Below are positions 17,099-25,070 of a stretch of DNA of 64,000 nucleotides, one piece after another (positions within the stretch are counted from its first letter, which is position 1; the number at the start of each line of letters is the position of its first letter). Made by a program: the position numbers and the translations under genes. The notes under the pieces are model-generated. The model did no database searches, had not been told where the DNA came from, and worked only from the letters and a program-made list of their open reading frames with translations. Origin of the DNA: an uncultured Bacteroidales bacterium (GTDB lineage: Bacteria; Bacteroidota; Bacteroidia; Bacteroidales; UBA932). The DNA lies in the NCBI GenBank assembly GCA_947168525.1, contig CAMVMG010000005.1, forward strand, positions 41,939 through 105,938, written 5' to 3'.

Positions 17099-18940
17099 CT
17101 AGTTGGTTTTTACCCGGGACATCAGGTCCGCGTTTTTCATCCTTTCCTCCAGCGCGGTGCGCTTGACCGTGCCTTTGAGGTATTTCTCTACCATCAGTGA
17201 GGCCATCGGCGCGGCATATGTGGCGCCGAAGCCGCCGTTCTCTACATAGGCGGCGATGGCAATCTTAGGGTTGTCCATGGGGGCGAAGCAGATGAACACG
17301 GAATTGTCGGCGCCGCGGGGATTCTGGGCCGTTCCGGTTTTGCCGCATACGTCTAATGAATCGATATGGGCCACCCAGGCCGTTCCGCCCATGCCGGCGC
17401 CGGAGTTCACCGCCCGCCACATGCCGCGGATCAGTTGCTTGAAATGGACGGTATCCACCTTGGTGTACTGGCGCTCGGTGAAGCGCGGGTCTATCTCCAC
17501 GCCCTCGGAGGCCTTCACGATGTGGGGGATATAGTAATGTCCCCGGTTGGCAATGGTGGCGCACAGGTTGGCCAGATGCATGGGTGTGGCCAGGATTTCT
17601 CCCTGGCCGATGGAGAGGGAAATCACCGTGGTGGAGTTCCATCTTCCGCGCCCGTAGGCCCGGTTGTAAGTGCGGGATGTGGGGATGCTGCCGGACAGCT
17701 CGGCGGGGAAATCGCTTCCCAGCTTCCGGCCGAATCCGAAACTTTCCACGTACTCGTGCCAGGCGTCCAGGGCGTCGCCGATGTTGTCGTATTTCCGGTT
17801 GTCCAGGATGTTCTTGAGGACGTAGCAGTAATAGGCGTTGCAGGACATCATGATGGACTCTTCCATGTTGATGGGCGACTTATGGCTGTGGCAGCCCAGC
17901 TTGTGCCCGGCGCCAAAATGGTAGCCCTGGGAGCAGGGATAGGTGTAGCTGGGTTTGAGCACGCCTTCCTGCAGGCCGATGAGCCCGTTCACCAGCTTGA
18001 ACACCGACCCCGGCGGATAAGACGCCTGGACGGCCCGGTTGTACATGGGCTTGTAGGGGTTCTGGACAATCTCGTTGTAGTGCTTGCCGATATCGGTCAG
18101 CTGCTCCACGTCGATGCCCGGCGAGGACACTAGTGCCAGGATTTCTCCGGTGGAGGGTTCGATGGCGACAATGGACCCTACCTTGTTCTGCATCAACTCC
18201 TGTCCGTACTGCTGCAGCGTGGCGTCGATGGTGGTCACGATATCGCGCCCCGGGACGGCCTCCTTGTCTTCGGCACCGCCCTTGTAGGGCTGCTCAATCT
18301 GGTTCCGGGAATTCCGGAGGTAGATATGGTACCCCTTCTCTCCCCGGAGATCGGCCTCCCTGGCAGCCTCGATGCCGGTCATGCCGGCATAGTCTCCGCT
18401 CCGGTACTCTCCGGGATATCTGTTAATGTAGTCCTGGTTGACCTCGGACACATAGCCCAGCAGGTTCCCGCCCGCATTTACGGGATAGTCGCGGATGCCG
18501 CGGACCTGGCCCTTGAAGCCGGGGAAACGGTATTTCACCTCGTCGAAACGCATGTAGGTCTCGGCCGGGACGGTGCGCATCATGGTCACCGACTGGAAGC
18601 CGATGGAAGAGCGGCGCCGCTGGTATTCCTGCAGCCGGGCCCGAATGAACGACGGCTCCACACCCAGAACGGTGGCCAGGGCCACGGTGTCGAAGGGCTG
18701 TACTTCCCGGGGGCTCACCAGGATGTCGTAGGCCACTTTGTTCCCCACCAGGATTTGCCCGTTGCGGTCGTAGATGACGCCCCGGGTGGGGTAGATGGTC
18801 TCGTAGATAGTGGAATTGCGGTCTGCGTCTTCCTTGTACCGGCCTTCCAGGATCTGGATAGAGAAAATCTTGCCCAGGAGCAGCAGTACTACGATTCCCA
18901 GGCCAATCAGCAGACGGATATGACGGGTATCTCCGCTCAT
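17099..18940 (-). CDS. mrdA: Penicillin-binding protein 2 (elongasome transpeptidase)
   Basis: A 613-residue class B PBP. After one N-terminal transmembrane helix come the pedestal motifs (RGVIYDRNGQILVGN) and the transpeptidase domain with S312-V-F-K315 in YPPGSVFKL, S366-C-N in MMSCNAYY, and K534-T-G in VCGKTGTAQN. It crosslinks lateral-wall peptidoglycan made by RodA, whose gene follows without a gap. The start overlaps the mreD stop by 4 bp. Confidence 0.94.
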   Translation of the reverse strand: MSGDTRHIRLLIGLGIVVLLLLGKIFSIQILEGRYKEDADRNSTIYETIYPTRGVIYDRNGQILVGNKVAYDILVSPREVQPFDTVALATVLGVEPSFIRARLQEYQRRRSSIGFQSVTMMRTVPAETYMRFDEVKYRFPGFKGQVRGIRDYPVNAGGNLLGYVSEVNQDYINRYPGEYRSGDYAGMTGIEAAREADLRGEKGYHIYLRNSRNQIEQPYKGGAEDKEAVPGRDIVTTIDATLQQYGQELMQNKVGSIVAIEPSTGEILALVSSPGIDVEQLTDIGKHYNEIVQNPYKPMYNRAVQASYPPGSVFKLVNGLIGLQEGVLKPSYTYPCSQGYHFGAGHKLGCHSHKSPINMEESIMMSCNAYYCYVLKNILDNRKYDNIGDALDAWHEYVESFGFGRKLGSDFPAELSGSIPTSRTYNRAYGRGRWNSTTVISLSIGQGEILATPMHLANLCATIANRGHYYIPHIVKASEGVEIDPRFTERQYTKVDTVHFKQLIRGMWRAVNSGAGMGGTAWVAHIDSLDVCGKTGTAQNPRGADNSVFICFAPMDNPKIAIAAYVENGGFGATYAAPMASLMVEKYLKGTVKRTALEERMKNADLMSRVKTN

Positions 18941-19449
18941 TTGCGCGAATCCGGGGCAAGCGGGTCTATCGCCAGGAAGGAGAGGGCGGTACTGGCCGCC
19001 AGGGAACCCGCAAAGCGGAGGGCGTTGAATGCGAAGGGACGGGTGCCGGCGCCGTCGGCCCAGATATAGACCAGCAGGAACAGGGCGACGGATAGCACGA
19101 TGGCCATGGCCACTTTCCAGAATCCGCTGCGATGGACGGAGAAGTCTTCTTTACGGGCAAAGAGTTCCCCGCCGAATATGAGGCGGATGATGCCGTCGCG
19201 GGCGAACGCGACGGGGACCAGCGCCAGGGCGTTAAGCCCCAGGAGGCCTTCCGACAGCGCATCTACGGCCCAGCCACTGGCAAAGGCGATGAGCATGGCC
19301 AGGGTGGTTCCCACCCGGATAGGGATGCACAGCACCATCACCGGCAGGAGCGTCACCATCACGTAGGGCGTGAAGTTGGCGTAGGTGCTCAGTAGAAACT
19401 GGGCGATCAGCAGGAGCAGGTATATGAGCCAGAAACCGGACTTTTTCAT
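18937..19449 (-). CDS. mreD: Rod shape-determining protein MreD
   Basis: A 170-residue membrane protein with about five transmembrane helices, matching MreD in size and hydropathy (FTPYVMVTLLPVMVLCIPI, GWAVDALSEGLLGLNALALV). Sequence conservation in this family is low, so the assignment rests mainly on its place between mreC and mrdA, with 4-bp overlaps at both ends. It links MreC to the PBP2-RodA complex. Confidence 0.88.
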   Translation of the reverse strand: MKKSGFWLIYLLLLIAQFLLSTYANFTPYVMVTLLPVMVLCIPIRVGTTLAMLIAFASGWAVDALSEGLLGLNALALVPVAFARDGIIRLIFGGELFARKEDFSVHRSGFWKVAMAIVLSVALFLLVYIWADGAGTRPFAFNALRFAGSLAASTALSFLAIDPLAPDSRK

Positions 19450-20261
19450 TGTACGAACTCCTCTATTTCGTCAAACGCGGTGTTGTGCACCACGGAAACA
19501 TAACGGATGGCGCTGAAGTCCTGGAACAGGTTTACTTCGATCTCGTTGGTGGCCCCGTTGATAATCCGGGAAGCCCCGGCTACGCCCAGCGGGATGTCGG
19601 GCGGAAACAGCAGCGAGTGGCCGCTGGTGAAGACCGTGTCTCCGGGATTGTATTTGTACTGGAGGGGAATCTCCTTGAGAATAGCTCCCTTGCTGGATTT
19701 TCCGTCCCAGACCAGCAGGCCGGTACCGCCTTCCAGCCCCAGGCGGGCGCTGATGGAGATATCGGCATTCTGGAAGGAGAAGGCGTAGGCATGGTGGGCG
19801 CTCACGGCGTCGATCATGCCCACCACCCCATTACGGGTGATGATGCCGGATTTTTCCTGGATGCCATCTTCGTAACCCCGGTTCAGAATCAGGTAATTGT
19901 GCTGGGTGTTCCGGCTTATTTTCACCACCTCTGCCGGGATGATCACGAAGCCGGTGTCCCGGAGCACGCCGGAGCGCATGGTGTCCGTGCGGGCCTGGCG
20001 GAGGGCTTCCCGGGCGGCAGTCAGCTCTTTCAGCAGCTGGGCATTTTCCTGGGAGAGGGCCTTGTTGGTAGTTGCCAGGCGGAAGAAGTTCTGTACCCGC
20101 TGGGTGCTTCCCCAGACCGTCCCCATGAAGCCGTGGATGCTCTTGTTGATCCACAGACGCTGCAAATCCGCGTTGCGGGACAATAGTTGCAGTGACGCCA
20201 CCTCCAGAAGGATGAAGATGGCGAGGCTCACGAGGCGGGGAAGTACCTTCCGGGGACGCAT
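19446..20261 (-). CDS. mreC: Rod shape-determining protein MreC
   Basis: A 271-residue periplasmic scaffold: one N-terminal helix (LVSLAIFILLEVASLQLL), a coiled coil (NKALSQENAQLLKELTAARE, ~70-90), then two beta domains including LNRGYEDGIQEKSGIITRNG and VVGMIDAVSAHHAYAF. That order is diagnostic of MreC. It lies 4 bp downstream of mreB in the elongasome operon. Confidence 0.92.
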   Translation of the reverse strand: MRPRKVLPRLVSLAIFILLEVASLQLLSRNADLQRLWINKSIHGFMGTVWGSTQRVQNFFRLATTNKALSQENAQLLKELTAAREALRQARTDTMRSGVLRDTGFVIIPAEVVKISRNTQHNYLILNRGYEDGIQEKSGIITRNGVVGMIDAVSAHHAYAFSFQNADISISARLGLEGGTGLLVWDGKSSKGAILKEIPLQYKYNPGDTVFTSGHSLLFPPDIPLGVAGASRIINGATNEIEVNLFQDFSAIRYVSVVHNTAFDEIEEFVQ

Positions 20262-20265
20262 AGGA

Positions 20266-21288
20266 CTAACGCATGAGGAAGGAATAGTTGTCCGTATTCT
20301 TGAGGGCGATGCAGGTGCCGCGGGCCACGGCGCGGAGCGGGTCTTCCGCCACGTGGAACGGGATGTTCACCTTTTCCGACAGCCGCTTGTCCAGGCCGCG
20401 GAGCAGGGCGCCGCCGCCACTGAGGAAGATACCATTTTCCACGATGTCGGAGTACAGTTCCGGCGGGGTCTGCTCCAGCACCTGCTGGATGGATGCCTCC
20501 AGCCGGGCGATGGATTTGTCCAGGCAGTGGGCGATTTCCTGATAGGGAATGAGGGCCTCTACCGGGTGGCCGGTCATCAGGTTGGGGCCGCGGACCAGGA
20601 AGGGTTCCGGCTCCACATCCAGCGTAGGGAGGACGGCGCCCACGGCGATCTTGATTTTCTCCGCGGTGGTTTCACCCACCTTGATTACGTGCTGCTGGCG
20701 CAGGTAGTTCTGGATATCTGCCGTGAAGACGTCGCCGGCTACGCGGATGGAATCCTGCTGCACGATGCCGCCCAGGGAGATGACGGCGATTTCCGTGGTG
20801 CCGCCTCCGATATCCACCACCATGTTGCCTTTGGGCGCTTCTACGTCCAGGCCGATACCCAGGGCCGCGGCCATGGGCTCGTAGATCAGGTACACATCCC
20901 GGCCGCCGGCGTGCTCCGAGGAGTCACGGACGGCCCTGATCTCCACTTCCGTGGAACCGGAAGGGATGCCTACCACCAGCTTGAGGTTAGGGGCGAACAG
21001 GCTTCTGTGGCGGGAGTTCACCTGCTTGATGAAGCCTCTGATCATCATTTCCGCGGCATTGAAGTCTGCGATGACGCCGTCCCGGAGGGGGCGGACGGTC
21101 TTGATGCCCGGATTGGTTTTCTCGTGCATCAGTTTAGCCTTCTGGCCCAGGGCGATGCACTTCCCTGTCTGGTTGTCGATGGCTACGATAGAGGGCTCGT
21201 CCAGGGCGATTTGGTCGTTCTGGAAAATGACGGTGTTGGCGGTGCCCAGGTCGATAGCCAGTTCTTGATTCAAAAAGCGGAGCGCCAT
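20266..21288 (-). CDS. mreB: Rod shape-determining actin homologue MreB
   Basis: A 340-residue actin-fold ATPase that forms membrane-bound filaments guiding lateral wall synthesis. Visible motifs: LAIDLGTANTVIF (phosphate 1), VVDIGGGTTEIAVISLGGIV (phosphate 2) and GIFLSGGGALLRGLD (adenosine). It is the first gene of a five-gene elongasome operon (mreBCD-mrdA-rodA) plus an S41 protease. No perfect TAnnTTTG box is evident in the short divergent gap to ispD. Confidence 0.96.
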   Translation of the reverse strand: MALRFLNQELAIDLGTANTVIFQNDQIALDEPSIVAIDNQTGKCIALGQKAKLMHEKTNPGIKTVRPLRDGVIADFNAAEMMIRGFIKQVNSRHRSLFAPNLKLVVGIPSGSTEVEIRAVRDSSEHAGGRDVYLIYEPMAAALGIGLDVEAPKGNMVVDIGGGTTEIAVISLGGIVQQDSIRVAGDVFTADIQNYLRQQHVIKVGETTAEKIKIAVGAVLPTLDVEPEPFLVRGPNLMTGHPVEALIPYQEIAHCLDKSIARLEASIQQVLEQTPPELYSDIVENGIFLSGGGALLRGLDKRLSEKVNIPFHVAEDPLRAVARGTCIALKNTDNYSFLMR

Positions 21289-21371
21289 ATGTTTTTTTCT
21301 CTGATTACGAATTTGGAATAATCGTTCAAAATTAAGAAAAAAATCTTATATTAGCATAAATTATTTGGAGC

Positions 21372-22082
21372 ATGGGCAGAAAAAGGTATCTGATTGTTAC
21401 AGCGGGAGGAACCGGTACGCGGATGGGCGGCAGCGTTCCCAAGCAATTCCTGGAACTGGACGGAAAGCCCATCCTGCGCCTTACTATCGAGCGTTTTCTG
21501 GAGGCCTGCCCGGACATTCAGATCATCACCACCCTTCCGGAGTCGCATGTGGTTTCCTGGCGGCAGTATTGCCTGCAGGAGAGCTTCCGTTGCCGGCAGC
21601 GGCTGGTCAAGGGCGGCTTCACCCGTTTCCACTCCGTGAAAAACGCGCTGGAATATGTGCCGGACGGGGCGCTGGTGGCCATCCACGACGGCGTGCGCCC
21701 GCTGCTTTCTGCCGCGTTTATCCGCCGCCTGTGGCAGGAGGCGGAACTGGTTCCCGCACTGGTTCCTGTGCGTCCTTCCGTAGAAACGCTCAAACTGCTG
21801 GACCGTACGCCGGACGGCCGTCTGGTAAGCTCCGGAGAAAGCCTGGACCGCTCCCGTGTCTTCGGGGCACAGACCCCCCAGATTTTCCACAGCGAAGACC
21901 TCAAGGCAGCCTACACCCAGGGCTTCGACACTTCCTTTACCGACGATGCTTCCGTGGCCGAAAGATACGGAATACCGCTCACCTTCACGGAAGGAGAGCG
22001 GTACAATCTCAAAATCACAACCCCTGAAGACCTTCGGCTGGCACAGGCGCTGCTTCCCCTGCTGGCGCAGGACAATTCCTAG
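21372..22082 (+). CDS. ispD: 2-C-methyl-D-erythritol 4-phosphate cytidylyltransferase
   Basis: A 236-residue enzyme of the MEP isoprenoid pathway that joins MEP and CTP. The N-terminal nucleotide loop TAGGTGTRMGGSVPKQFLEL, the central AIHDGVRPLL and DRSRVFGAQTPQIF, and the end GERYNLKITTPEDL are IspD signatures in the correct order and length. It is divergent from mreB and convergent with the Lrp-type gene, with a 4-bp overlap at the 3' ends. Confidence 0.95.
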   Translation: MGRKRYLIVTAGGTGTRMGGSVPKQFLELDGKPILRLTIERFLEACPDIQIITTLPESHVVSWRQYCLQESFRCRQRLVKGGFTRFHSVKNALEYVPDGALVAIHDGVRPLLSAAFIRRLWQEAELVPALVPVRPSVETLKLLDRTPDGRLVSSGESLDRSRVFGAQTPQIFHSEDLKAAYTQGFDTSFTDDASVAERYGIPLTFTEGERYNLKITTPEDLRLAQALLPLLAQDNS

Positions 22083-22573
22083 GAGCGGCCGGAATACGAC
22101 GTATTCTGGAACTCTTTCACCCACACCTGGCGCTCGATGGGCTCGTCCAGGGAGATCATGGTGTCTGTGGACTGGATATAGGGAATCTTCTGGATGGTGT
22201 TCAAGAGCACTTCCATCAGGTGGTCGTTATCCAGGCAGTACAGCTTGGCCAGGATGGCATATTTCCCTGTAACAAAGTGGCATTCCACGATTTCCGGGAT
22301 TCGCTTGAGGTTGGCGATCACCTCCGGATACTTGGTGGATTCCGACAGGGAGATGCTTACAAAGGCGCATACGTTTAGCCCCAGGGCCTGCGGCTTTACC
22401 AGAAGGCGTGAGCCGGTAATTACGCCATTGGCCTCCAGACGTTTTACCCTCTGGTGAATGGCCGCGCCCGATACGCCACACTCGCGGGCGATTTCCAGGA
22501 AGGGCATGCGGGCGTTCTTTACCAGGAAGGAAAGAATCTTCTGGTCTATTTGGTCGATGTGGTAACTAGGCAT
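22079..22573 (-). CDS. Lrp/AsnC family transcriptional regulator
   Basis: A 164-residue feast/famine regulator. Residues 5-55 form the HTH (IDQKILSFLVKNARMPFLEI ... VSGAAIHQRVKRLEANGVI); residues ~70-150 form the amino-acid-binding RAM domain (VCAFVSISL, IVECHFVTGKYAILAKLYC). It should bind an amino acid and control related genes as an octamer. The ligand and targets cannot be read here; neither neighbour is an amino-acid gene. Confidence 0.92.
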   Translation of the reverse strand: MPSYHIDQIDQKILSFLVKNARMPFLEIARECGVSGAAIHQRVKRLEANGVITGSRLLVKPQALGLNVCAFVSISLSESTKYPEVIANLKRIPEIVECHFVTGKYAILAKLYCLDNDHLMEVLLNTIQKIPYIQSTDTMISLDEPIERQVWVKEFQNTSYSGRS

Positions 22574-22601
22574 ATTACTTACAGTTTATAACTAACCGCC
22601 A

Positions 22602-22609
22602 CAAAAATA
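22602..22609 (-). promoter_or_regulatory. -7 promoter box (TATTTTTG)
   Basis: Perfect consensus on the minus strand 28 bp before the Lrp-type start, squeezed between it and the topA stop. Confidence 0.5.
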
Positions 22610-22619
22610 CAAAAAAAAA

Positions 22620-24926
22620 TTATTTTTTACTCCTTTTTTTGAATTTGGAAGTGGGCTCCGAATGGTCGATAATGGATTGACAGTCAGATTCTGTAAGGCT
22701 GGCGGCATCGGTTCCTTTAGGAATTTTGTAATTGGATCCGCCCTTCTTAATATATGGACCATAGCGTCCGTTCACCACTTTGATTTCCCCGAAATCGGCA
22801 ATGAAGGCCGGTGCGGGTTTTTCGTTAAGTGATTCATTGATAAGGGCTATGCACTTGTCCAGGCTCACCGTGAGCGGGTCTTCCGTGCGGGGCAGGCGTA
22901 CGTTTTTGTCACCGTATTTCAGATACGGGCCGAACCGGCCCTTGAGGGCGATGATGTCCGTGCCTTCGTACTGCCCCACGGTGCGGGGAAGCTCCAGCAG
23001 TTTCAGGGCCTCTTCCAGGGTGAGGGTCTCGATCAGCTGTCCGCGGCCCAGGGAAGCGCTCAGGCGGTTTTCTCCCTCTCCCTTCTGCACGTAGGCGCCG
23101 AACTTGCCGAAGGCGGCGATGACTTTCTGTCCGTCCGGAGCCGTGCCCAGTTCCCGGGACACTTTGTTGTAGGTCCTTTCTGCCAGCACATCCTCTACAT
23201 GGGCGTGGAAAGGAGTGTAGAAACTGGAGATAGCCTCCCTCCAGCCTTTTTCCCCCTCTGCCACCTGGTCGAAGTCGGCCTCTACCGTGGCGGTAAAGTC
23301 ATAGTCCAGGATGTCGGTGAAATGGCCCACCAGGTAATCGGTGACAATCATGCCGATCTCCTGCGGCAGGAGCTTGCCTTTTTCCGCTCCCACGGTCTCT
23401 TTTTTCTCCGAGGACCGGAGCGACCCGCCGGAGAGGGTGTAGTTGGTCACCTTGAAGGTCTGGCCATCCTTGTCTCCCTTGACCACATAGCCGCGGCCCC
23501 GGGTGAGGGTATCCACCGTGGCGGCATACGTAGACGGGCGGCCGATGCCCAACTCTTCCAGTTTCTTCACCAGGGCGGGTTCCGAGTAGCGGGCGGGTGG
23601 CAGGGTGAACTTGCAGGAAGCGGTGATGCCCTTTTCCAGGAGGATGTCTCCGGGGTTCATCTGGGGCAGGATTACGTCTTCTCCGGATGCCTCCGTGTCG
23701 TCGTCCCGGCCTTCCATGTACACCTTCATGAAACCATCGAACAGCAGCTCGGCCGCCTGTACGGCGAAGCGCTCCGGGCGCTTGTCAGAGGCCACCTTGA
23801 GCGAGGTGTTCATCACGCGGCTCTCCGCCATCTGCGAGGCCAGGGTGCGTTTCCAGATGAGCTCGTAGAGCTTCTTTTCCTGCGGGGTGCCGCTAATCTC
23901 CGTGCGATCTATATAGGTGGGGCGGATAGCCTCATGCGCCTCCTGGGCCCCTTTGGAGCGGGTCTTGTACTGGCGGGCATGGTGGTAGGCCTCGCCGTAA
24001 TGCTCGAGAATGTATTTCCGGGCCGTACCCACGGCTAGCGAGGACAGGTTGGTGGAGTCTGTACGCATGTAGGTAATCAGACCCCGCTCGTACAGGGCCT
24101 GGGCCACCCGCATGGTGGTGGAAACCGGGAAGCGGAGCTTGCGGCCGGCCTCCTGTTGCAGGGTGGAGGTGGTGAAGGGGGCCGCGGGGAAGCGGGTTCC
24201 CTCCTTCTTTTCCATCGACTCAATCCGGTAGGTGGCGCCGATGCTGTCCGTGAGGAATTGCCGGGCGTCGGCCTCGGAGCCGAAGCGGCTTTCCAGCGTG
24301 GCCTTTACGTTGACAGAGGTCTGCTCCGGGCAGAAGACGGCGTCTATCCGGTAGTAGGGCTCGCTCTTGAACTGCATGATCTCTTTTTCCCGGTCCACGA
24401 TGAGGCGGAGGGCGACGCTCTGGACGCGTCCGGCCGACAGCTTGGGTTGGATTTTCCGCCACAGGATGGGAGACAGTTCAAAGCCCACCAGACGGTCCAG
24501 CACGCGGCGGGCCTGCTGGGCGTCGACCAGGTTCATGTCAATGTCCCTGGGGTGCTCGATGGCCTCCAGGATGGCGTTCTTTGTAATTTCGTGGAAGACA
24601 ATCCTGCGGGTTTTTTCCTTGGGCAGGGCCAGGGTTTCGGAAAGGTGCCAGGAAATGGCTTCTCCCTCGCGGTCCTCATCGGAGGCCAGCCAGACGATAT
24701 CGGCCTCGGCCGACAGCTTTTTCAGTTCCGCCACCACCTTCCTTTTTCCGGCGGGGATGACGTATTCCGGCTGGAATCCATGTTCTACATCCACACTGAG
24801 CTTATGCTCCTCCAGGTCCCTGATATGGCCGATGGAAGCTTTCACCAGATAATTCTTTCCCAGATACTGCTGGATGGTCTTCACTTTGCCGGGGGACTCC
24901 ACGATCACTAAGTTTTTTCCCTGCAT
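22620..24926 (-). CDS. topA: DNA topoisomerase I
   Basis: A 768-residue type IA topoisomerase that relaxes negative supercoils. The Toprim domain starts at once (KNLVIVESPGKVKTIQQYLG) with acidic DEDREGEA; the active-site tyrosine lies in LITYMRTDST. The C-terminus holds repeated Toprim-associated modules (VIAAFGKFGAYVQKG, IIALKGRFGPYLKYG, VVNGRYGPYIKKG) instead of zinc fingers, as usual in Bacteroidota. The frame opens 17 codons earlier, but ATG 24926 gives the standard MQGKNLVIVES start. Confidence 0.95.
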   Translation of the reverse strand: MQGKNLVIVESPGKVKTIQQYLGKNYLVKASIGHIRDLEEHKLSVDVEHGFQPEYVIPAGKRKVVAELKKLSAEADIVWLASDEDREGEAISWHLSETLALPKEKTRRIVFHEITKNAILEAIEHPRDIDMNLVDAQQARRVLDRLVGFELSPILWRKIQPKLSAGRVQSVALRLIVDREKEIMQFKSEPYYRIDAVFCPEQTSVNVKATLESRFGSEADARQFLTDSIGATYRIESMEKKEGTRFPAAPFTTSTLQQEAGRKLRFPVSTTMRVAQALYERGLITYMRTDSTNLSSLAVGTARKYILEHYGEAYHHARQYKTRSKGAQEAHEAIRPTYIDRTEISGTPQEKKLYELIWKRTLASQMAESRVMNTSLKVASDKRPERFAVQAAELLFDGFMKVYMEGRDDDTEASGEDVILPQMNPGDILLEKGITASCKFTLPPARYSEPALVKKLEELGIGRPSTYAATVDTLTRGRGYVVKGDKDGQTFKVTNYTLSGGSLRSSEKKETVGAEKGKLLPQEIGMIVTDYLVGHFTDILDYDFTATVEADFDQVAEGEKGWREAISSFYTPFHAHVEDVLAERTYNKVSRELGTAPDGQKVIAAFGKFGAYVQKGEGENRLSASLGRGQLIETLTLEEALKLLELPRTVGQYEGTDIIALKGRFGPYLKYGDKNVRLPRTEDPLTVSLDKCIALINESLNEKPAPAFIADFGEIKVVNGRYGPYIKKGGSNYKIPKGTDAASLTESDCQSIIDHSEPTSKFKKRSKK

Positions 24927-25006
24927 AGTCTGTCTTTTTGTGGGCCGGAGCCCGATTTCTTCTGCAAAGTAAAGCACAATCCGGGGATTTTTCCAAATTT
25001 TCTGAT

Positions 25007-25048
25007 TATTTTTGTAAACTCAATCCTGCTTCAAGACCTAAGGTCTTG
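25007..25048 (+). promoter_or_regulatory. -7 box followed by a 5'UTR hairpin before the PBP1A gene
   Basis: TATTTTTG at 25007-25014 is a perfect -7 box. In the leader, CAAGACC (25032-25038) and GGTCTTG (25042-25048) form a perfect 7-bp stem with a TAA loop, 22 bp before the ATG. Confidence 0.5.
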
Positions 25049-25070
25049 TACACGGTTAATTTTTTTTGAG

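Noticed and set aside
19897..21321. Open frame of 474 codons on the plus strand
   Set aside because: Antisense to mreC and mreB; no protein-like features.
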